From: an uncultured bacterium
GTDB taxonomy: Bacteria; Verrucomicrobiota; Kiritimatiellia; RFP12; UBA1067
DNA length: 64,000 bases
Assembly: GCA_902802945.1 (NCBI GenBank)
Contig: CADCOC010000035.1
Span: 1-64,000 of the forward strand
Direction of reading: 5' to 3'
The stretch's first letter is position 1. Each line of letters starts with the position of its first letter. The position numbers and the translations under genes are program-made. The notes under the pieces are model-generated. The model ran no database searches and was not told the origin of the DNA. It was given only the letters and a program-made list of their open reading frames with translations. Shown here one piece after another: positions 26,971 through 35,031 of this stretch.

Positions 26971-28281
26971 TCATTCGTCATCTCCCGAATCATCAGCGTC
27001 CGCGTCGCCCGACGGGTTAGACAGCGAGAAGGCGCGGTTCCGGCGGACGATGTCGGGGTCCTTTGAAGACACCGGTACAAGCGCCTTGATGGACGCATCG
27101 AAATCGGCCTTCGTGACAGATTCCACCCGGTCCCATTCGGGGCTGCCTGGATTCAGGCCTTCACGGCGTTTGACCCAACGACGCCCGGCGCGCATCGCGG
27201 CCTCGTCGCAGACACCGCCGCCGTCGCCATGGTGCAACTCTGCGCCGCTGTAGCCCTCGGTGCGCTCCACGATGTCGTCGATGGAGACATCAGGCGCAAG
27301 CGGGACGTCCTTCAGCGCCGCTTCGACTATGGCGCGGCGCGTCTCGGCATCGGGCAGCCCCACGTGGACGGCAAGGCCAATGCGTCCGCTGCGGACAACC
27401 GCGCTGTCGATCATCCACGGGCGGTTCGTCGCGAGGATTACGAAGATTTGCGCGTCTCGCTTCGTCGCGAAGCCGTCCAGCTCCGCCAGGAACTGCTCGA
27501 CGATGCAAATCTTCTGGTTGCCGCGCTTGCGGAGAATGCTCTCGCATTCGTCGAGGAACACGACGCACTTCTTGTGCGAGTACGCCTCCTCGAAAAGCCG
27601 AGATACGTTCTTCTCGCTCTCGCCGACGTACTTGTCCTTCATCTCGCTCATCTTGCGGTAGAGGAACGGGAGGCCGAGTTCTCCGGCGACGGCGCGCGCG
27701 AACATCGTCTTGCCCGTGCCCGGCGGCCCGTAAAGGAGCAGACCCTTGCCATTCTTGATCTTCAGCGTCTTGTAGATGTCGGGGTGGCGGACAGGATTCA
27801 CGAGCGCATCCATCACGGCCTGCTTGGCCCCATCCAGGCCTTTAACATCGGCAAGGGTAATGCCTGTCGGGTTATTCTGTCCGGATTCGGCCGTGGGCTT
27901 GGGCTGATCACCTTGTTGAGCATCCTGTGTGTCCGTACGCTTTTGGGCTTTCGCAGCCGCTTCAGACTCAAAGGAAAGCTTCTGGGGGATTGTCGGCTGA
28001 GCGGCAAGACCCTTTGCCCCCACGCCAGAACCAGCGGTAGTGGTTCGCGCATGGGCGGGAGCTTTTGCCGCCGCTTCTAATCCGATTCTCTCCCAGCGGT
28101 CGCAGAGGGATGTCCAGCGGTCCTCCTCCGCTGCCGAGACAAGGCCTGACGCGAGAATCGCGCGATAGGTCGAAACTAGCGCTTGAGCGGCTTTGGCAAC
28201 GGCAGCCCAGTCGCCGACATCCGCCGCCCGCTGGGCGGCTGACTTCAAGTCTTCTTCGCGTTGGAGCAATTCGTGGAGCAT
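26971..28281 (-). CDS. Second Vps4-like AAA ATPase with N-terminal MIT-like domain
   Basis: 436 residues. Helical MIT-like N-terminus (1-74; GDWAAVAKAAQALVSTY), a Ala/Thr/Gln-rich linker (75-140), AAA core 143-375 with Walker A GPPGTGKT (185-192), Walker B VVFLDECES (Asp245, Glu246), pore loop YVG (218-220) and TNRPW sensor. The segment after YSGAEL carries an extra HHGDGGG where most members run straight into CDEAA. The tail is acidic (GDADADDSGDDE). Flanked by ESCRT-III-like genes on both sides. Two different ATPases in one cluster suggest separate recruiting roles or a mixed hexamer. Confidence 0.75.
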   Translation of the reverse strand: MLHELLQREEDLKSAAQRAADVGDWAAVAKAAQALVSTYRAILASGLVSAAEEDRWTSLCDRWERIGLEAAAKAPAHARTTTAGSGVGAKGLAAQPTIPQKLSFESEAAAKAQKRTDTQDAQQGDQPKPTAESGQNNPTGITLADVKGLDGAKQAVMDALVNPVRHPDIYKTLKIKNGKGLLLYGPPGTGKTMFARAVAGELGLPFLYRKMSEMKDKYVGESEKNVSRLFEEAYSHKKCVVFLDECESILRKRGNQKICIVEQFLAELDGFATKRDAQIFVILATNRPWMIDSAVVRSGRIGLAVHVGLPDAETRRAIVEAALKDVPLAPDVSIDDIVERTEGYSGAELHHGDGGGVCDEAAMRAGRRWVKRREGLNPGSPEWDRVESVTKADFDASIKALVPVSSKDPDIVRRNRAFSLSNPSGDADADDSGDDE

Positions 28282-28289
28282 GGCTTTTC

Positions 28290-28898
28290 CTACAGCTTTG
28301 CAAGAAGTTCCTCTAGGTGATTCACGGCTGCGGTATCCTTATCGCCCGCCAGCTTGGCAATCATGTTGTCGATGGCCGACGTCTTCACCCCAGAAACCGA
28401 TTCCTCGACCGAGACCATCTCGCCCAACGTCGCATCAAGCGCGCCAAGCATCTGGTCCATGAGCTGGTCCGCCATCTGGGCGTTATGGATGCCCTTCTGA
28501 AGATCCTGCTGCGCCTTGGCGACGTCAACAGATGAAATCGTGTTGCCCATTGCACTGCTCACCTCCGAAAGAACCCCGCAGAACTCCGTGTAGCCCTCCA
28601 TTTGGTCGGACTTTGTCGCGAAAAGGCGAACAGCATGGAGCATCCGCTGCGCGCGACGGCGCATGGCAATCGTAAGCGCTATGGAGTTCTTGATCGGACC
28701 TAGCATCGTCTCATCCCCTGTCCGCTTCGCATCGACAGCTTGGACCAAGTAGTCATGAAGATAACGATCTTGCTTCTTGATCTCAAGCGAGAACCTGCTT
28801 TGAAGGGCTCCCAGCTTGATTTTCCGTTGCATCGCCACTTCGGCAGGGTCGGGCCTCTTTTCAAAGATGCCAACAAGTTTCTTGAAGAATCCAGCCAT
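28290..28898 (-). CDS. ESCRT-III-like protein with C-terminal MIM1-like helix
   Basis: 202 residues and the clearest ESCRT-III candidate. It opens with an amphipathic helix MAGFFKKLVGIFEKR. A basic helical hairpin (24-98) and a segment SEVSSAMGNTISSVDVAKAQ (111-130) follow the CHMP pattern of alpha-3/alpha-4. A helix with QMADQLMDQMLGAL precedes the final NHLEELLAKL (193-202), which fits the LxxLLxxL spacing of MIM1 motifs that bind MIT domains. The gene lies 8 nt upstream of the MIT-AAA gene. The fold call is inference from pattern and needs a profile or structure comparison. Confidence 0.65.
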   Translation of the reverse strand: MAGFFKKLVGIFEKRPDPAEVAMQRKIKLGALQSRFSLEIKKQDRYLHDYLVQAVDAKRTGDETMLGPIKNSIALTIAMRRRAQRMLHAVRLFATKSDQMEGYTEFCGVLSEVSSAMGNTISSVDVAKAQQDLQKGIHNAQMADQLMDQMLGALDATLGEMVSVEESVSGVKTSAIDNMIAKLAGDKDTAAVNHLEELLAKL

Positions 28899-29476
28899 TA
28901 TAACACCTCCGTTTCAAGCAATCCGTATGTCCAGTCATCTTCGGGGATGTCCAGCAACGACGCTACCGTCTCCTCCACGGCACCAAAGCCCCCGCGGGTG
29001 GCGAAATCAGTACCAGCATTAAGCACTGCGGACTCCGACAACTCAATGGGGTTGCGAGTGACTATGACGAGCAGACGTTCCTTGCGGCCGCTCTCCGCCG
29101 TTGTCGGCCCAGAAACCAGAAAATCGGGAATTGGCAACAACTCCCCAGGCGCCGCGTATGTCTTGCCAGCCTCGATGTGATTGTCCGTCGTTGAAAGTTC
29201 CTTACACGGAAAGAGCTTTGCGAAGCGCCCGCTCGTACCGAAGTCAAACAATGTCAAGTACCCATCCATGTCAGACCGTAGTTCAAGCCGAAGCTTGTCA
29301 CCCACGGCAATTGAGTTAGATGGGCGTTGCGCTGGATTCACACATGGCGAATTTTTCTTCTGCAACGAAGATTTCGCCGTCATAGGTACCAAGGCACGTT
29401 CCATACCGTCCTCTTTCACGACCGTCCAGCTCATTTGCAGAGTCGGCCTCTTATTGAATGTTACAACCATATTCAT
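28898..29476 (-). CDS. DUF4384-type domain protein
   Basis: 192 residues. The core has the DUF4384 pattern: SIAVGDKLRLELRSDMDGYL (about 55-75), then LTLFDFGTSG, LFPCKE and an AGKTYAAPGE turn. DUF4384 domains are beta-sandwich modules often found beside or fused to caspases and kinases in bacterial signalling proteins, and a recognition role is likely. It shares one base with the ESCRT-III-like gene downstream, implying translational coupling. Confidence 0.65.
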   Translation of the reverse strand: MNMVVTFNKRPTLQMSWTVVKEDGMERALVPMTAKSSLQKKNSPCVNPAQRPSNSIAVGDKLRLELRSDMDGYLTLFDFGTSGRFAKLFPCKELSTTDNHIEAGKTYAAPGELLPIPDFLVSGPTTAESGRKERLLVIVTRNPIELSESAVLNAGTDFATRGGFGAVEETVASLLDIPEDDWTYGLLETEVL

Positions 29477-29495
29477 ACCTCCATTGCTGCGGTTG

Positions 29496-30965
29496 TCACG
29501 GAAGAATCAAATAAGAATTTACATCTGCCGCCCATTGGCACTTATTCATGCCCGTCAGTTTCGCCACCAAATCGGTTGCCTCCGCAGGGGAAAGCGCTTC
29601 TCCAAGTTTAGGCAATGTCTTACTCAACAACGGGTTGTCCGTAACAAGCGCCACCAGATGGTCAGTTCCAGATGAGGCTGATTCACGAAGCCCCGAAAGC
29701 ATTTGGCAAGACTCGTCAGCGACAAGCATCCGCTCTCCTTGTGCTATCCTCACGTCTTCTGGAAAATCCCGATTGGGAAGAAGCGGAACAATCTCATTAC
29801 ACTCAGAGACATTCAGTATTGTCAGGTATCCTTCGTGACGCTCACAGAAAATCGTCGATGAGAGAGTCTCGTTGTAGTGCAACACAGGCGTTTTCGCCGT
29901 AATTGGCTCAAGACTACGATCCCTAACGCCGATTGTACGTGTAGAGAACGAGGGAGCATTCTTTGCGAGAGTTACGCCTCCTTCTTTGCTTTTATCCTTT
30001 ACCAACGCAAGAAGACGCAACCCCGATTCCGCCCGCTTGGCATCCTTCAAAAGTTCCACAAAGGAACCTGACCCGGACTTAGCGACAGTATCTCCAAGGA
30101 CATTGGAAATCATCTCAAATGCTGCGAATGCAGCTTCAATGTCTCCGCACTGAAGTTTATTCTTCTGGGCATCTAATTCGGCAATCTTGAGTTCATGTAT
30201 TTTCTGCGCGAGTTCTTCTTCGCGTTTTGCATCGTTGTCGCGTTTGACCTGAGCAGCCTGCTCTTGTTTTTTGATGCGATCTTGCTCCGCTTTTACTAAG
30301 CTGTCAGTATTCGCGTTTTGGCTTTTGATTGCATAATCTCGCTCAGGGCTGACGAACTTCACGGACCTGACGACAAACTCAACGACAGCACCTTTGTCGC
30401 CATCCACAAAAAATGGCGTGCCATCTTTCGCGGACAGGGCATTTGTAAAGACCATCTCGGTCAGATTTCGTTCGCTTGCCCAATCCTCCATGTCGACTTT
30501 AAGGTCCTTTAATTTAAGCACCTCCATCGACGCATTGAGTATTTCGTCAAGCAACAGATTCTTTGGCACTGTGCCTAATGCCTTGACAAATGCGCTAGTC
30601 GTGAAAGGTGCTACTTTTGCATCCGAATAGTATTGCTCAAGAAACGCCTTCTGCTTCTTAATTTTCGCTTTACCGCCAATTTCCAGATACCAGTGAAAAC
30701 CGTCTTTCTCTTGGCCAAGTGGAATCCTAAAGAACAAGTCAAATGGATCGCACTGAACCGCAAAAAAACGGATGCCGTCTTTGCTTGGCAGATTCTTCGG
30801 ATCCACCTCCTCTGCACAACCATTCAAGCAAATGCCGAAAATTTTCTCCCCGTCGACAACGGCACCATCGAGGACATTCCTCGATTCCTTTGAAAACAGA
30901 CCCTTTTTGACCATCTCAGGCTTGACGGTCAACTTGCGAATGAGTGTTTGAAGCGAATCTGGCAT
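29496..30965 (-). CDS. Coiled-coil protein with DUF4384-like C-terminus
   Basis: 489 residues. The N-terminal beta-rich region (1-215; FFAVQCDPFDLFFRIPLG, then VVEFVVRSVKFV) is followed by a charged coiled coil (225-280). A helical stretch (285-340) leads to a C-terminal part (350-489) resembling DUF4384 (EGYLTILNVSECNEIVPLLP). The order beta-domain then coiled coil recalls SPFH/Band 7 membrane-scaffold proteins, but I cannot confirm this. It lies 15 nt from the small ESCRT-III-like gene upstream. Confidence 0.45.
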   Translation of the reverse strand: MPDSLQTLIRKLTVKPEMVKKGLFSKESRNVLDGAVVDGEKIFGICLNGCAEEVDPKNLPSKDGIRFFAVQCDPFDLFFRIPLGQEKDGFHWYLEIGGKAKIKKQKAFLEQYYSDAKVAPFTTSAFVKALGTVPKNLLLDEILNASMEVLKLKDLKVDMEDWASERNLTEMVFTNALSAKDGTPFFVDGDKGAVVEFVVRSVKFVSPERDYAIKSQNANTDSLVKAEQDRIKKQEQAAQVKRDNDAKREEELAQKIHELKIAELDAQKNKLQCGDIEAAFAAFEMISNVLGDTVAKSGSGSFVELLKDAKRAESGLRLLALVKDKSKEGGVTLAKNAPSFSTRTIGVRDRSLEPITAKTPVLHYNETLSSTIFCERHEGYLTILNVSECNEIVPLLPNRDFPEDVRIAQGERMLVADESCQMLSGLRESASSGTDHLVALVTDNPLLSKTLPKLGEALSPAEATDLVAKLTGMNKCQWAADVNSYLILP

Positions 30966-30980
30966 AGCGCGGAATCCTCT

Positions 30981-31655
30981 TCAGCTTTGGCTCGCAGAGA
31001 TGGTATGCTGTGGCCGTTCGGTCACATGTGACGGCTGGGCTGGAGACTGCTGCGGGGCGTCTTGAGGCTTCGTCGCTGCCTTCCTTGCAGCCAATTTGGC
31101 AAGGACCTTTTCACGATTGACATCTGCCGTGGCAGTTGACGACATCGTTCCGTCAAGCCTCTCGCCAGCTTCCGTCACACCATATAACCCTGCGTCAGCC
31201 GACTCCCCTTCACGGGCAGTCTCATCAATTATTTTCGCAATATCATCCATCGACTTCCCAGCGTCCCTCGCCGCAATAAGACGTTCCAGCGTCCTTTTCA
31301 TGATCTGACGGAGCTTCTCGTTGTCGCCCCAAGCCTTATTCAAACCATCGACACGCTTCCGGAACTCGGTCAAAACCTCCTCATTCGTCATAAGCGTTCC
31401 CATGACCATGTCTTTTTCAAGCCCATCCGGCAGAGATTCGTATTCGTCCATGAGCCGCTTGTATTCCAAATCCTTTTGCCGAATTTCCTCGCGGAGCTTC
31501 TCTCGTTCAGCAGCAATGGTCTTGCCCTTGCTCTGCAAGTCCATCACCGTATTCCTAATTTCGGCTATTTTTCTGTCAACCTCACTCAGCTGAGGTTCTG
31601 CTTGCTTGGCGTCGTCGGAACTCCCGCCAAAGAGTTTCTTTAAAAAACATGCCAT
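30981..31655 (-). CDS. ESCRT-III-like helical protein
   Basis: 224 residues. Amphipathic start MACFLKKLFGG, a long charged helical pair (23-95), a helix-rich middle (100-150) and a short helix REKVLAKLAARKA (about 181-193) that could serve as a MIT-interacting element. The end is Pro/Gln/Ser-rich. It has the highest coiled-coil content of the set, so a generic coiled coil is a real alternative. First of the ESCRT-III-like genes in transcription order. Confidence 0.5.
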   Translation of the reverse strand: MACFLKKLFGGSSDDAKQAEPQLSEVDRKIAEIRNTVMDLQSKGKTIAAEREKLREEIRQKDLEYKRLMDEYESLPDGLEKDMVMGTLMTNEEVLTEFRKRVDGLNKAWGDNEKLRQIMKRTLERLIAARDAGKSMDDIAKIIDETAREGESADAGLYGVTEAGERLDGTMSSTATADVNREKVLAKLAARKAATKPQDAPQQSPAQPSHVTERPQHTISASQS

Positions 31656-31691
31656 GATTTTTTCCTTTCTTTTTTACGTTTTGACACATTA

Positions 31692-33647
31692 TCAAACGAA
31701 AATGCGGTCGGATTCCTTGCCGACGGAACGGATTTCCTCTTTACCACCAAATCCGTGCCCGAACCAGAACTTGCGGGGCTCCTTCTCTTGAAGCGCGAGG
31801 ACAGCCGCTCGTACCCGACAGTCCAGGTCAATAACAGTTGAAAAATCCGGTACGCGCGCCAGCAAAGACTGCTTCAATTCCGACATTGACACGACGGCAC
31901 AGTCATCAAGAGAGAAAATTCCGACAATCGTCTCTCGGACGACGGGTTCTAATCGCGCCTCACGTTCTTGCAACACTCTCTCCGCGCGCTCTTTCCGCAT
32001 TTTTTCCTCGACCGCTAACGTATCCGCGAATTCTTGTTTAAATATCGTGCGCAATTTCGCGCGGTTCGGCGGCGTGTCGCGCAGGACTTCAAAAGGTTTG
32101 CGAGAGTCGGGAACGAGAACAGACGTTCCTGAGCGCAACAGGATTCCGTCCATGTCGCGAACTGGCCTGTCAAGTACGGCGGAATGCTCTGCCAGCCAGG
32201 CTCCAAACGCATCCGCAGGGTCTGGCGCAGCGACAGACGGCGTCCCCGCGCTAACCGATGCCGCAGGCAAACCCGCACCAATTGTGAATCCTTCCGAAAC
32301 CGCATGCTGTGAAGACTTTCCGAACCACGTCGGCCGTCCGGCAGCCGTTGCGCCCAAGGGAACGCTCCCACCAATGGATAGTGGCGTGCTGCCCCCTGCC
32401 GCCACGCTGGCATCAGGAAACTCGGACATGACAACCCCTTCCCGACCGTGAGCAACAATATAGGCGTATGGAATCAACGCATAACCCGGCATTTCCGGCG
32501 ATTCCGGTGCCCATTCCGTATCGCTCCAGCTGTTCCGCGCGATGAAGTAGCCGCCCCCTTGATAGGATGTATCGTCCACATAGCCGGCAAGACAGAGCGC
32601 ATGCCCCCCACTAATCTTATCAAGCTTCACCACGAGTTCAACGCCGTCCTCATACGCTTTGTAATCTCTGACTAAGAGATTACATCCAAAAACGGACGAG
32701 CCAACATACTCAATGGTCTCCTTTATTTTATCGCCGGCAATCTGCATCGCGACAACTTCCGCTCCCTCGGATTCGGGATCGACGCCGTTTGCCACCATGA
32801 TTTTTTCGACAAGCCCCCGAGGTGGCGGCATGACTTTTATATGCCAAAGCAACTTTGGCACAGGAATCACGCCAGTCCTGTGAACCTCGTCATCATCCCA
32901 GTCCGACGTGACAAGCACACCGGTATAGACCGGGAATCCAGCCGACAACGCCTGCTTGAATTGAAGCACGGAACCGTTGGAAAGGGTCCGCCAGTGACGG
33001 AAACGGTATTTCTGCGCAGAGGCCAGCTTGCGCTGAAGGGCCATGCCCTGTCCCTCGTTATCTGGATCCTCGACGTAGTTCCAGCTTTCGGGGTTGTAGT
33101 GCCATTCGGAGAGAGGGCAGATGCCATATTCCTCTATGGCATGAATGGCGTCGAGCGTGAAGGCCCCGTCCGTGAGGCTCTCAACCTTCCCCGGAGTGAC
33201 AAGCTTCGTGAAGTGAAAGAGCGACTGTTCCGAGAGTTCGACCTTTCTACCCAGCATGTACTCGCAGAGCGCGACAAGAGCAAAGGCAAAGCAAGCCCCG
33301 CGCTTGCTCTGGTTGCGAACAGGGAAAAAGCCGTCCATCAAGCGCACTGCCGGGGGAAGCCCAGCGAGTCCCGAGAAGTTGACTTCCTCGAATAAGGGAA
33401 CCAAAAGGCAATTGCAAAGCGGTGCATGTTCGGCTCCCTCCGGGACATTGCCTAGCACCATGCGCAGCATCTCCTGCCAGATGTCATCGCGGCTTATGGG
33501 CAGCTGAGTACCGCCGTCACCGCCGTCTGGTCCATCGGCTGAAAGACGGAACGCCGTTTGACCTAGTTGAAGTGCTGCAAGGGGAGTTCCCCCTTTCATG
33601 AGGGAACGAATGTCTAGCTTGCCTTCCTTTACGCTCTTAAAATGCAT
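31692..33647 (-). CDS. Papain-like cysteine protease (C1 family) with long C-terminal extension
   Basis: 651 residues. The protease region has Gln113 and Cys119 in RNQSKRGACFAFA, His349 in SGGHALCLAGY and Asn372 in ARNSWSD, the full papain set. No signal peptide, so it acts in the cytoplasm. The C-terminal part (about 440-651) holds a Gly/Ala/Ser-rich linker, a charged helical stretch and a final domain rich in charged residues that I do not recognise. Third gene after the sigma factor. It could activate caspases or process the neighbouring coiled-coil proteins (inference). Confidence 0.75.
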   Translation of the reverse strand: MHFKSVKEGKLDIRSLMKGGTPLAALQLGQTAFRLSADGPDGGDGGTQLPISRDDIWQEMLRMVLGNVPEGAEHAPLCNCLLVPLFEEVNFSGLAGLPPAVRLMDGFFPVRNQSKRGACFAFALVALCEYMLGRKVELSEQSLFHFTKLVTPGKVESLTDGAFTLDAIHAIEEYGICPLSEWHYNPESWNYVEDPDNEGQGMALQRKLASAQKYRFRHWRTLSNGSVLQFKQALSAGFPVYTGVLVTSDWDDDEVHRTGVIPVPKLLWHIKVMPPPRGLVEKIMVANGVDPESEGAEVVAMQIAGDKIKETIEYVGSSVFGCNLLVRDYKAYEDGVELVVKLDKISGGHALCLAGYVDDTSYQGGGYFIARNSWSDTEWAPESPEMPGYALIPYAYIVAHGREGVVMSEFPDASVAAGGSTPLSIGGSVPLGATAAGRPTWFGKSSQHAVSEGFTIGAGLPAASVSAGTPSVAAPDPADAFGAWLAEHSAVLDRPVRDMDGILLRSGTSVLVPDSRKPFEVLRDTPPNRAKLRTIFKQEFADTLAVEEKMRKERAERVLQEREARLEPVVRETIVGIFSLDDCAVVSMSELKQSLLARVPDFSTVIDLDCRVRAAVLALQEKEPRKFWFGHGFGGKEEIRSVGKESDRIFV

Positions 33648-33689
33648 TGATCCACCTCTATCGTTTGCTTGGCATGAAAAGAACAGCGG

Positions 33690-34304
33690 TCATTCCACCG
33701 CCACCGTGAACTCGCATGTGCGACTTCCCGCAACGGCCGAGATTTCATATCGGCCCCTCTCGACGCCCTTTATGACCGCCGCGCCAGCCCTGAACTCCCT
33801 GTTCTGGAGAAGGATAGCGCCGGTTTCGTCACGCAAAGACAGGAAAAACGGAAGGACGTCATGCCCGATATCGTCAAGTAGTTTGATCTTGAGGTTCGCC
33901 CCAGACGGAGATATTTCCATATCCAACATCATCGAACAACCGTCCCCCTGCTTCTCAAACGCCAGCTTCGTGGGCGCCTCGCCGCTCCGCCCATCGCCCA
34001 CCGCCCTTGTCGAGTACGCATAATTGGGAATGCCCGCAATGTCAAATCCCGGAATGACGGAGTCGACCCACTTGGCGAAGTTCCCGAATCCATCTTTCAG
34101 GTTTCTGGCAAGCGAAACGGTCAAATCGACGATTTTTCCGCCAAACCTCTGGCTGGCAATGTTAGCTTCACGGTACTCCCGCATGCATTCAGAAAGTACT
34201 TCGACGTATTTCCCGGATATTTCCGAATACGGCCGTTCTGCCGGCAGATCTTCCAGCAGAACCGCATCAGTAAATGGCGTTTGAATGTTATTCTTCATTT
34301 CCAT
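33690..34304 (-). CDS. Conserved protein of unknown function
   Basis: 204 residues, not recognised. The N-half (1-95) is helical, with a pattern of hydrophobic residues ending GFGNFAKWVDSVIPGFDIAG. The C-half (110-204) looks like a small beta-sandwich (LRDETGAILLQNREFRAG, then RGRYEISAVAGSRTCEFTV). No signal peptide or membrane helix. It lies 30 nt downstream of the sigma-factor gene and upstream of the protease, so it is probably the second gene of the operon. Confidence 0.5.
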   Translation of the reverse strand: MEMKNNIQTPFTDAVLLEDLPAERPYSEISGKYVEVLSECMREYREANIASQRFGGKIVDLTVSLARNLKDGFGNFAKWVDSVIPGFDIAGIPNYAYSTRAVGDGRSGEAPTKLAFEKQGDGCSMMLDMEISPSGANLKIKLLDDIGHDVLPFFLSLRDETGAILLQNREFRAGAAVIKGVERGRYEISAVAGSRTCEFTVAVE

Positions 34305-34334
34305 GTCCTCTCAATTGCGGTAGACGTCGCCACA

Positions 34335-34979
34335 TCAGCCTCTCTTACAAAGTTTTTTTCGAATATCTGAAATGACCCTACTGACGATGCAGCCGACATT
34401 TCCCGTTGTCAGACCCAGCTCCCCGGCTATCTCCTTTTCCGTAAAGCCATTCGCCCACATCCAGACAACCCGCTGCTTCTTTCTTTCGATTTTGCCAAGC
34501 TCCCTCTTAACATACGCAAAAAAGTCCGTGAGTTCGACCTGCATTTCGGGAGAAAGCGATGGTGTAGAGGACATCAGAAGTATCTCAGCTCCATGCGCCT
34601 CCCAGAATGTCGACACCCCGTCTGCTCCATATTCCGTCGCATCCCCAGCAACTTCAATGCGGAAGTTCCGCATCTGAGTCGTGAAATGGCGGTACGCGTC
34701 GTTCATGCAGTTTTTTAGGATCGTCCAGCACAAGGCATTGAAGTCGTCGATTTTCACTTCCACCGAATCACGGAAGATCGGAAGAAACTTGTCGTGTATG
34801 AATGAGTCCCTCACATGTTCGACAAAACCAGGAGGACAGTCAGGAAATTTCCGCTTGACCTGCCGTTCGATCTGATCGTATTTCGTGAGGAGATACTTGC
34901 AGACAAGCTCAAAAGCCGCCTCATCATGATGTAGTGCCCTGTCGACAAGTTCAAGGTCAAAATCAAATAGACACGACAT
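34335..34979 (-). CDS. ECF-type RNA polymerase sigma factor
   Basis: 214 residues from the ATG at 34979, chosen for the AGAGGAAGG 6 nt upstream. An in-frame ATG at 35012 lacks such a site. A sigma-2-like helical region (about 10-95, including FNALCWTILKNCMNDAYRHF) and a C-terminal sigma-4-type helix-turn-helix (about 165-205; KEIAGELGLTTGNVGCIVSR) are present. First gene of the cluster, so it may activate the operon. Its own promoter is not evident, and only 52 nt separate it from the end of the EF-G gene, with no hairpin between. Confidence 0.75.
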   Translation of the reverse strand: MSCLFDFDLELVDRALHHDEAAFELVCKYLLTKYDQIERQVKRKFPDCPPGFVEHVRDSFIHDKFLPIFRDSVEVKIDDFNALCWTILKNCMNDAYRHFTTQMRNFRIEVAGDATEYGADGVSTFWEAHGAEILLMSSTPSLSPEMQVELTDFFAYVKRELGKIERKKQRVVWMWANGFTEKEIAGELGLTTGNVGCIVSRVISDIRKKLCKRG

Positions 34980-35031
34980 GCTAAACCTTCCTCTTTTTGT
35001 TTCTTCTTGCATTCATGATTCTACGAACTCC

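Noticed and set aside
25560-31655. The small helical proteins as PspA/Vipp1
   Set aside because: Not excluded, but they are accompanied by MIT-type AAA ATPases, and one has a MIM1-like tail. PspA relatives usually lack both.
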